From an uncultured Collinsella sp. (GTDB lineage Bacteria; Actinomycetota; Coriobacteriia; Coriobacteriales; Coriobacteriaceae), in NCBI GenBank assembly GCA_900549535.1, contig UROR01000003.1, positions 1-41,972 on the forward strand: 41,972 bases of DNA, in the 5' to 3' direction. The notes under the pieces were generated by a model, which saw only the letters and a program-made list of their open reading frames with translations, searched no databases and was not told where the DNA came from. Numbering within the stretch: the first letter of the stretch is position 1; every line of letters begins with the position of its first letter. A program made the translations under genes and the position numbers. Positions 16,906-23,707 of the stretch are shown here, one piece after another.

Positions 16906-18282
16906 CTACTCCTCCACGGCCTGCGTGCCGGCGGCACGGGCCAAATCATCGATTGCCAGGGTGTCGGCGCTCAGGGCGCGATGACGGCCATCGAGCGCGG
17001 GATCGCCCGCCTGCTCTACGGCCAGTGACTCGCCGGTACGCATGTACCACGCGGCGCGGCGGCCCCAAACCAGAGACTCGAGCAGGCTGTTTGATGCAAG
17101 GCGGTTCTTGCCGTGAACGCCGTTGCAAGCCGTCTCGCCCGCGGCGTAGAGCTCGAGCATCGAGGTGCGGCCGTCCTTGTCAACCCACACGCCGCCCATA
17201 AAGTAGTGCTGCGTGGGCGTAACGGGGATGGGCTCGTCCAAGATGTCGCGGCCGTCCTCCAGGCAGCGTGCGCGGATGTTGGCGAAGTGCCCGGTCACCA
17301 CGTCGCGCTCGACGGGGGCAAAGCTTAGCCACTCGTGCTCGGTGCCGTCCTGCTTCATCTGCTCGCGAATAGCGTCGGCGACCACATCGCGCGGCTGAAG
17401 CTCGTCGGTAAAGCGCTCACCGGCGGCATTGAGCAAAATCGCTCCCTCGCCGCGGCAGCTCTCGCTGATCAGGAAGGTGCGGCCCGGCTGCGGCGAGAAC
17501 AGACCCGTGGGGTGAATCTGCACGTAGTCCAGGTGCTCCATCTTAATGCCATGCTCCTGAGCGATGTAGCAGGCATCGCCCGTGAGCTGCGGGTAGTTGG
17601 TCGAATGGTCGTATACGCCGCCGATGCCGCCCGTCGCCCACAGCGTGTGGCGGGCATGGATCTTAAACGGCTCGCCGGCATGCACGCCCCCGGCGACATT
17701 TGCCAGCTCGTCGGCGGGACGAACCGAGTTGTCCTCGTCCACGGGAACGGCGACGACGCCGGTGCACACCGTGGCGCCGTCACGCTCGCCCGTCAGGATG
17801 TCGGTCATGGCCACGTGCTCCAAAATCTGCACGTTATCCAACTTTCGAACGGCCTGGAGCAGCTTGGTCGTGATCTCCTTGCCCGTAATGTCGGCATGGA
17901 AGGCAATGCGCGGACGGCTGTGTGCGCCCTCGCGGGTAAAGTCGAGGCTGCCGTCGGTCTTGCGCTCAAAATCCACGCCCATGGCCAGCAGGTCGTTGAT
18001 GACCGAGCGGCTCGAGCGGATCATGATGTCGACGCTCTCGCGGCGGTTCTCGTAGTGGCCGGCGTGCATGGTGTCCTCAAAGAAGGCATCGTAGTCTGAG
18101 CCTTCGGGCAGCACGCAGATTCCGCCCTGCGCGAGCATCGAGTCGCACTCGTCGACATCGCCCTTGGAGAGCATGATCACGCGCGTGCTCGTCGGCAGAT
18201 TGAGGGCCGCGTACAGGCCCGCCACGCCGCAACCGGCAATGACGACGTCACACTCCATATCGGGGTATTGTTTGGTTTCCAC
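16906..18282 (-). CDS. nadB: L-aspartate oxidase NadB
   Basis: 458 residues from a GTG at 18282 with GAGAGG 6 nt upstream; longer ATG starts would run through the intergenic hairpin into nadA and have no site. It is a flavoprotein oxidising L-aspartate to iminoaspartate, the substrate of NadA. FAD-binding AGCGVAGLYAA at the N-terminus, REGAHSRPRI and HPTG segments, and the GGVWVD plus GRTSMLELYAAGE region near the end are typical of the succinate dehydrogenase/fumarate reductase flavoprotein family. The C-terminal helical domain is short compared with the E. coli enzyme (540 residues). Fumarate may be the acceptor in an anaerobe. Confidence 0.95.
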   Translation of the reverse strand: METKQYPDMECDVVIAGCGVAGLYAALNLPTSTRVIMLSKGDVDECDSMLAQGGICVLPEGSDYDAFFEDTMHAGHYENRRESVDIMIRSSRSVINDLLAMGVDFERKTDGSLDFTREGAHSRPRIAFHADITGKEITTKLLQAVRKLDNVQILEHVAMTDILTGERDGATVCTGVVAVPVDEDNSVRPADELANVAGGVHAGEPFKIHARHTLWATGGIGGVYDHSTNYPQLTGDACYIAQEHGIKMEHLDYVQIHPTGLFSPQPGRTFLISESCRGEGAILLNAAGERFTDELQPRDVVADAIREQMKQDGTEHEWLSFAPVERDVVTGHFANIRARCLEDGRDILDEPIPVTPTQHYFMGGVWVDKDGRTSMLELYAAGETACNGVHGKNRLASNSLLESLVWGRRAAWYMRTGESLAVEQAGDPALDGRHRALSADTLAIDDLARAAGTQAVEE

Positions 18283-18304
18283 AGGAATCCTCTCCCTTGT
18301 AATA

Positions 18305-18331
18305 TGACATAAGGGACTGCCCCTCATGTCA
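18305..18331. promoter_or_regulatory. Inverted repeat between nadA and nadB
   Basis: Arms TGACATAAGGG (18305-18315) and CCCTCATGTCA (18321-18331), one mismatch, 5-nt loop. It lies 7 bp past the nadA stop and about 22 bp before the nadB start. It could be a second regulator site or an mRNA hairpin; the TGACA half is shared with the nadA promoter region. Confidence 0.55.
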
Positions 18332-18338
18332 CATCGTT

Positions 18339-19364
18339 CTAGCGCGCCGCGTACTCGAGCATGCGGTCGAGCGTAATTTTGGCCTGGTCGGCCGCCTCGT
18401 CCGACACGCCGATCTGTACCTCGCCCTCGCCCGTCTCCAGGCATCGCACGAGCTTTTCGAGTGTGATGAGATCCATGTTGACGCAGGTGGGCTGCACCGC
18501 GGGAAAATAGAACTTTTTGCCGGTGCCCTCGCAGCGGCGCTCGAGCTCGTAGAGCACGCCGCGGACCGTCACGATGATGAACTCACTCGCATCCGAATCC
18601 TCGGCGTACTTGATGATGCCGGCGGTGGAGCCGATGTAGTCGGCCTCGGCAAGGACGTCGGCCTTGCACTCGGGGTGCGCCAGCACGAGCGCATCGGGAT
18701 GCGCCTCCTGCGCGTCGACAATCTGCTCGACGGTGATGATGTGATGGCGCGGGCAGTAGCCATTGTTGAGGATGACGTGCTTTTGGGGCACCTGCTCGGC
18801 TACGAAGCGGCCCAGGTTTTGATCGGGGATGAACAGGACGTGCTGCTGCGGCAGCTCGGACACGATCTTGACGGCGTTGGAGCTGGTGACGCACACGTCG
18901 CTCCAGCTCTTGATCTCGACCGTCGAGTTGACGTAGCAGACCACGGCAAGGTCGTCGCCGTACTCGGCGCGCGCCGCATCGACCGTCTCGCGCTTGACCA
19001 TGTGCGCCATGGGGCAGTCCGCGCCCGGCTCGGGCAGCAGCACGGTCTTGGTGGGGTTGAGCAGCTTGGCGCTCTCGCCCATAAACTCCACGCCGCACAG
19101 CACGATGGTCTGCTGCGGCAGGCTCTTGGCGAGCTTTGCCAGGTAGAAGCTGTCGCCGACGTAATCGGCAACGGCTTGGACCTCGGGCGCCACGTAATAG
19201 TGCGCCAGGATCACCGCGTCACGTTGGGTTTTTAGTTGCTGAATGGCCTCGACGAGCTCTGCGGGCACCAGTGCCGCGCGCTCCGTTGCCGTCGTTGCCG
19301 ATGCTAGGCCGGCCGCGATATCGCGTGCAAGCTCCGACGCATCCATGTTCGCGCTCTGTGCCAT
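18339..19364 (-). CDS. nadA: Quinolinate synthase NadA
   Basis: 341 residues from the ATG at 19364 (GAGAGGGG upstream). It condenses iminoaspartate with dihydroxyacetone phosphate to quinolinate using a [4Fe-4S] cluster. Likely cluster cysteines are in VLCGVEFMGES (Cys 90), AHPECKAD (233) and QPTCVNMD (294). The ILAHYYVAPEVQ and DQNLGR segments are family hallmarks. First gene of nadA-nadB-nadC-niaR, preceded by a strong promoter overlapped by a 19-bp-arm palindrome. Confidence 0.97.
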   Translation of the reverse strand: MAQSANMDASELARDIAAGLASATTATERAALVPAELVEAIQQLKTQRDAVILAHYYVAPEVQAVADYVGDSFYLAKLAKSLPQQTIVLCGVEFMGESAKLLNPTKTVLLPEPGADCPMAHMVKRETVDAARAEYGDDLAVVCYVNSTVEIKSWSDVCVTSSNAVKIVSELPQQHVLFIPDQNLGRFVAEQVPQKHVILNNGYCPRHHIITVEQIVDAQEAHPDALVLAHPECKADVLAEADYIGSTAGIIKYAEDSDASEFIIVTVRGVLYELERRCEGTGKKFYFPAVQPTCVNMDLITLEKLVRCLETGEGEVQIGVSDEAADQAKITLDRMLEYAAR

Positions 19365-19399
19365 CAAGGCCCCTCTCTTTTGGCGAATCTTGGGGCTTT

Positions 19400-19449
19400 A
19401 GTATGACACCTAGGTTTACAGCTGACAAGACAGCTGTAAACCTAGGTGT
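19400..19449 (-). promoter_or_regulatory. nadA promoter with overlapping palindromic operator
   Basis: Perfect 19-bp arms, ACACCTAGGTTTACAGCTG (19406-19424) and its complement (19431-19449), loop 6 nt. On the minus strand -35 TTGTCA (19423-19428), a 17-bp spacer and -10 CATACT (19400-19405) place the operator over the -35 and spacer. The centre reads CTGTCTTGTCAG, close to the TGTCTTGACA core I recall for NiaR sites. Confidence 0.78.
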
Positions 19450-19656
19450 AAAGTTGAAATAAAGATTCAATCATGTGGCAGGTCCATTTTCGAACTGGCA
19501 AGCTGAGGATAGCTGAGCTCTCGATGGCGCAGGAGGCATCTTTCGCCACCGCAATACCGCTTGGCGCGAGTTGCACGCCTTGGGGCGCAAATGGGACACG
19601 CCTCCGCGGGCGGCGCGCACCCAATGTGGCAAAATCGAACTACTAAGGGGGCCCGA

Positions 19657-20379
19657 ATGCTCAAGATTATCGCCTGCGACGACGACGTCGCTTTTCTAGA
19701 TAGACTGCACCGGATGATCGACCGCTGGTCGACCGAGACGGGCACGGCAGTCGATGTTGCGCTCGTCACGCGCGGCGAGGACCTGCTGGCCCGCCATGCC
19801 GCATCGCGTGCCGACATCATTCTGCTCGACATGATCATGCCGCTCGTCAACGGCATGGATACCGCGCGGGAGCTGCGCCAATCCGACACCGCCGTGCGCC
19901 TGGTGTTCCTCACCTCATCGCCCGAGTTCGCGCTGGAGTCCTATGAGGTCCGCGCCTTCGACTACCTGCTCAAGCCCGTAACGTACGAACGCCTGGCGCA
20001 ACTGCTCGACGAGCTTTCGAGCATGCGACCCGCCGTGACCGATGAGCTCGTGACCAAAACGTCCTTTGGCTACCATGCCCTGCGCCTGTCCGATATCGAA
20101 TATGCCGAGGCCCGCAACAAGCACGTGGTATTCCACCTGCGCGACGGGCGCGACATCGAGGCGCTCGAGCCGTTCCGCAACATCGAGGACCAGCTGGCCA
20201 AAAACGCAAGCTTCTTTAAATGTCACCGTAGCTACCAGGTCAACCTGCGCAATATCGACCACTTCAACCGCACGGATATCGCCATGCGCTCGGGCGCTTG
20301 CATCCCGCTGGCGCGCAGCTGCAAGCAGGGTTTCCAGGATGCCTACTTTGCGGCACGGTTCGAGAGCGGGAGGCGCTGA
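19657..20379 (+). CDS. LytTR-family response regulator
   Basis: 240 residues; ATG at 19657 with AAGGGG 8 nt upstream. Receiver domain at 1-120 with the acidic pair DDD (8-10), phospho-acceptor Asp58 in ILLDMIMP, and the conserved Lys in LLKPV. C-terminal LytTR DNA-binding domain (about 140-235), with FFKCHRSYQVN typical of AgrA/VirR-type regulators that bind direct repeats. Its stop overlaps the start of the sensor kinase gene, so they form a pair. No autoinducer peptide or processing gene is visible nearby, so the signal is unknown. Confidence 0.93.
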   Translation: MLKIIACDDDVAFLDRLHRMIDRWSTETGTAVDVALVTRGEDLLARHAASRADIILLDMIMPLVNGMDTARELRQSDTAVRLVFLTSSPEFALESYEVRAFDYLLKPVTYERLAQLLDELSSMRPAVTDELVTKTSFGYHALRLSDIEYAEARNKHVVFHLRDGRDIEALEPFRNIEDQLAKNASFFKCHRSYQVNLRNIDHFNRTDIAMRSGACIPLARSCKQGFQDAYFAARFESGRR

Positions 20380-21656
20380 TGCTCCCCACGGCCGAGATGA
20401 TGCTTTGGGCAATTCACCACGCAACGACCCTGCTTTTTGGCGTTTTTGCCTCGGCGGCGCTCTGCGGTATCGAGATCAACCGGCGTCATGCGCTTGAGCT
20501 GGTGATGGTCGGCGCCGTAACCGGATGCGCATTCGGCCTCGCCAATGCCGTCGGCGGCGAGCTTTTCGCCCGTCAGGTATATCCACTCGTCGTGCATCTG
20601 CCGCTCGTCATCTATCTGTGCGCGCGCTATCGCCTGAGCCCGCTGCTCGTTATGCTGGGCGTTACCAGTGCCTACCTGAGCTGCCAGTTCAGCAACTGGA
20701 TGGGCATCGCCGCGCTCGCCGCCACCGACTCGCAAATCGCGTACTACGTGGCACGCATTATCACCACGGCCGTCGTCTTTGCGATCCTGCTGCATTGGGC
20801 CAGCGACATCGGTCCGCGCCTGGCGGTCAAAACCCCCACCGAGCTCGAAATTCTGCTCATCCTGCCGCTCGTCTACTACATCTTCGACTACGCCACCAAC
20901 GTCTATACCACGCTCTTCCACTCGGGCTCGGTGGTAACCGTTGAGTTTTTGGCGTTCGCCCTCTGCGCCTTCTACCTTATGTTTCTTGCCGTCTACCTTC
21001 GCGAATACGAGGCAAAGGAAATCGCCGAGCGCGAGCGCTGGATGCTCGCGACCCGCGACAGCGCGGCCATCAAAGAGCTCGAAGCCTGGCGCCAGTCCGG
21101 ACGCGAGCTCTCGGTTCTCCGTCACGACATGCGCCACTACCTGCGCGGTCTAGCGGCCCTGATCGAAGAGGGTCACACCGATGAGGCACTCGAGCGCATC
21201 GACGCGCTCTGCGAGACCAACGACCGCACCGCCGTGCGCCGCTACTGCGCCAACGAAACGGTCAACATTGCGCTCTCGTCGCTTTCCGCGGACATCAACG
21301 CGCACGGCATCACCGCCGACCTGCGCGCCACCGTACCCGAAACCGTCCACGTGGGCGATGTCGATCTGTTCAGTGTGGTATCGAACGCCCTGGACAATGC
21401 CATCGCCGCGGCGAGCGCCGCCCCCGAGGGCAAGCGTTTTGTCGACCTGGACCTTCGCTACGAAGACGGTCATCTTCTACTGCTGGTTTCCAACACGTTT
21501 GGCCGTGCGCCGCACATGGTCGATGGCATGCCCGTGGCTCAGCACACTGGGCACGGCTTTGGCACCAAGAGCATTATGCTTGCCGTCGAGCGCATGAACG
21601 GCAACTGCCAGTTCCGCATTAATAGCGACCGGTTTGAGCTGCGCGCCGTGATGTAG
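20379..21656 (+). CDS. AgrC/VirS-type sensor histidine kinase (GHKL)
   Basis: 425 residues; its ATG overlaps the regulator's TGA (TGATG). About six transmembrane helices (residues 8-205), then a coiled linker, the histidine box RHDMRHYL (His249), and a GHKL ATPase domain with NALDNAI (N box) and GFGTKSI (G box). This is the membrane layout of peptide-sensing kinases such as AgrC. The partner is the LytTR regulator just upstream. It ends 18 bp from the convergent gene at 21675. Confidence 0.92.
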   Translation: MLPTAEMMLWAIHHATTLLFGVFASAALCGIEINRRHALELVMVGAVTGCAFGLANAVGGELFARQVYPLVVHLPLVIYLCARYRLSPLLVMLGVTSAYLSCQFSNWMGIAALAATDSQIAYYVARIITTAVVFAILLHWASDIGPRLAVKTPTELEILLILPLVYYIFDYATNVYTTLFHSGSVVTVEFLAFALCAFYLMFLAVYLREYEAKEIAERERWMLATRDSAAIKELEAWRQSGRELSVLRHDMRHYLRGLAALIEEGHTDEALERIDALCETNDRTAVRRYCANETVNIALSSLSADINAHGITADLRATVPETVHVGDVDLFSVVSNALDNAIAAASAAPEGKRFVDLDLRYEDGHLLLLVSNTFGRAPHMVDGMPVAQHTGHGFGTKSIMLAVERMNGNCQFRINSDRFELRAVM

Positions 21657-21674
21657 GGGCTGCCGCCAGCCTCG

Positions 21675-22250
21675 CTACAGCGGTGCGGCCGCCGGGGTCA
21701 GCTGCTTAATGTAGGCCCACATGCGCTGCTTGGCGGCCTTGTCGGTGAGCGCCGCCTCAAAACCGTCGAGCGCCAGCACGCGGCGCCCCTGCACATGGGC
21801 GACCAGGCCGGGCTTAAGCATGGCGGTGTCAAAGTCATCAATTGCCACAAGCATATCGGCATAGGTCTCGCGCATGACATCGGCCGCACTGTTGTCCAGC
21901 AGCAGCACCGCCTCGGGGTCCAAGGTCTCCAGCGCCTCGCGGAACAGGTCGCACGTCAGGGCCTCGCCCGGCGCGACCGCTCCGTCGCCCGCGCCGGCGA
22001 CGCTTGCCAGCACGCAAAAATCCTCGGGGGCATATCCGATGGCGCCGAGAGCCTTGCGCAACGCGGCGCCATCCGCGCCGGCAGCCAGCTCGCCGCCCGA
22101 GCACTCGGCTTCATCCAAATCGCCTTTGACCAGCACAATCGGCGAGCACGCGTTGCCCGCGATACGCACGCCACGGCCGGCGAGCGATGCGAGCTCCTGC
22201 TCGGTCGCCTGAGCGATGGCTTCTTTTTTCTGGCTTTGTGACGTGGGCAT
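21675..22250 (-). CDS. Possible degenerate uracil-DNA glycosylase-fold protein
   Basis: 191 residues from ATG 22250 (GGAG upstream). I do not recognise it with certainty. The order of segments resembles family 4/5 UDG: GELAAGADGAALRKALGAIG echoes the family's PFVG-x-AG segment, LDPEAVLLLDNSAADVM echoes the segment before the third motif, and the end KAAKQRMWAYIKQL echoes the usual K-AW-L helix. The catalytic GEAPG-type loop, the HPS motif and the Fe-S cysteines are not visible, so if related it is probably not an active glycosylase. It faces the sensor kinase gene and is divergent from trxA. Confidence 0.6.
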   Translation of the reverse strand: MPTSQSQKKEAIAQATEQELASLAGRGVRIAGNACSPIVLVKGDLDEAECSGGELAAGADGAALRKALGAIGYAPEDFCVLASVAGAGDGAVAPGEALTCDLFREALETLDPEAVLLLDNSAADVMRETYADMLVAIDDFDTAMLKPGLVAHVQGRRVLALDGFEAALTDKAAKQRMWAYIKQLTPAAAPL

Positions 22251-22386
22251 GCGCTCTCCAATCGTTTGCGTGCCCACCATTATATAAAAGAGCCGCCCGC
22301 GAGTGGTTGCTTTACGAGCCGCTGGGTATAAGCACGGTCGTACTGAGTTTTACGCGGCCGAGCCGCGTCGCATTATGGAGGTCACC

Positions 22387-22707
22387 ATGGCTGACATCAA
22401 GCAGATTACCCCCGAGAACTTCAACGCTGTCGTCAACGATAGCCTGCCCGTACTGGTTGATTTTTGGGCCCCGTGGTGCGGCCCCTGCCGCTCGCTCTCG
22501 CCCATCGTAGACGAGGTTGCCGACGAGCTGGCCGGCAAGCTGGCTGTGGCCAAGTGCAACGTCGACGACAACCAGGACCTGGCCATGAAGTTTGGCGTCA
22601 TGAGCATCCCCACGCTGATCGTCTTTAAGAACGGCGAGGAGATCGACCGCTCGGTCGGCGCCTTACCCAAGGCAAGACTTCAGGCACTGCTGGAGAAGCA
22701 TCTGTAA
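22387..22707 (+). CDS. trxA: Thioredoxin
   Basis: 106 residues, standard length. The active site WCGPC is at about 30-34, with the cis-Pro in MSIPTLI. It is a cytosolic dithiol-disulfide reductant for ribonucleotide reductase, peroxidases and others. The ATG at 22387 is preceded by GGAGG at 5 nt; the in-frame ATG at 22375 lies before that site and is unlikely. No thioredoxin reductase is in the window. A terminator follows at 22819. Confidence 0.97.
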   Translation: MADIKQITPENFNAVVNDSLPVLVDFWAPWCGPCRSLSPIVDEVADELAGKLAVAKCNVDDNQDLAMKFGVMSIPTLIVFKNGEEIDRSVGALPKARLQALLEKHL

Positions 22708-22818
22708 TACGCTTGTTACTTGTCTGCCGTCCATGAGCGGTTTTGCACCGCTCGCCGGAGTGCCAAACGCAAGGCATGCGACCACGGATAGTATGGTAGA
22801 CACAAACAGCCCCCAGTG

Positions 22819-22855
22819 AACGGGTGCGAGTCAGACGGACTCGCACCCGTTTTCT
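22819..22855 (+). terminator. Rho-independent terminator after trxA
   Basis: 14-bp perfect stem (22819-22832 with 22838-22851), 5-nt loop, followed by TTCTT. It ends about 75 bp before the next gene. Confidence 0.85.
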
Positions 22856-22927
22856 TATGCGGCGGCGCCCAAGGCGGGCGTAGTAGAATCTGAACCACCA
22901 TATCGCCCCGCACAAAAGGAGATTCCC

Positions 22928-23176
22928 ATGCATGACGTCGGAATGAACATGAGCCAGCTTGCCATGAGCGTCAAGCAGGTCGACGACACCATTGAGCTCG
23001 CTCACGAGTGGAGCCATCAGCTGCTGCATGCGACCGAGAACTTTGACATGGAGCGCATTGGCGCCAAGCTCGAGGCCGCCATGTCCGCGCTGCACGAGGC
23101 GCACGATGCGCTCGAGGGCTACGAGGAGGCCATCGAGGCAGATCATAACTCCGTCGGCTCTGTGAAACTGGTGTAA
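22928..23176 (+). CDS. Small helical protein upstream of nikR, unknown
   Basis: 82 residues; ATG at 22928 with AAAAGGAG about 6 nt upstream. It is predicted by eye to be almost all helix, with heptad-like spacing and several His and Met residues (MHDVGMNM, HEWSHQLLHAT, MSALHEAHDALE). The His/Met content and its place 1 bp before nikR, in front of hydrogenase maturation genes, suggest a role with metals, possibly nickel, but this is inference only. I recognise no family. Confidence 0.75.
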   Translation: MHDVGMNMSQLAMSVKQVDDTIELAHEWSHQLLHATENFDMERIGAKLEAAMSALHEAHDALEGYEEAIEADHNSVGSVKLV

Positions 23177-23177
23177 C

Positions 23178-23678
23178 GTGGCCGAGCACGAGCACGCGCA
23201 CGCGCACGCTTACGGTGCGGACGACGATGCGAGCTGCCGTTGCAGCGGCTCCAGCTCCGAGCTGGTCCGCTTTTCGGTCACCGCGCCCGACGACCTGCTG
23301 CGCCGCTTTGACGAGCAGATCGCGCGCCGCGGTGACGTGGCCAACCGTTCCGAGGCCGTACGCGATCTGATTCGCGCCTCGATCGCCAAGGAGCAGATGC
23401 GCACGCCCGACGAGCAGGTCATCGGTTCGCTCACCATGATCTATGACCACCATACCGGCGATCTGACGCGCCGTCTGGACGAGGTGCAGCACGACTACAC
23501 CGACGAGATTGTCTCGACCATGCACGTGCATCTGGACCACCACAACTGCCTGGAGATTCTGGCCCTCAAGGGTCGCGGCAAACGCGTCTACGAGCTGGCT
23601 GACCGTCTGCTGGGCCTGCGCGGGGTTAAACACGGCGAGCTCACCTGCGCCGCCACCGAGCAGAGCCTGGGGCTGTAA
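23178..23678 (+). CDS. nikR: Nickel-responsive regulator NikR
   Basis: 166 residues from a GTG at 23178, 1 bp after the previous stop. Residues 1-30 are His-rich (EHEHAHAHAY) and end with a CRC pair, an extension not usual in NikR. A ribbon-helix-helix DNA-binding domain (about 30-75: VRFSVTAPDDLLRRFDE) follows, then an ACT-like nickel-binding domain with ligands in TMHVHLDHHNCLE, matching the E. coli His-His-Cys set. It normally represses nickel uptake when nickel is plentiful. Its place upstream of hypF-hypC-hypD-hypE fits nickel supply for NiFe hydrogenase. Confidence 0.93.
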   Translation: MAEHEHAHAHAYGADDDASCRCSGSSSELVRFSVTAPDDLLRRFDEQIARRGDVANRSEAVRDLIRASIAKEQMRTPDEQVIGSLTMIYDHHTGDLTRRLDEVQHDYTDEIVSTMHVHLDHHNCLEILALKGRGKRVYELADRLLGLRGVKHGELTCAATEQSLGL

Positions 23679-23707
23679 CAGCACACATTTCAACGAAGGA
23701 GGGTCGC

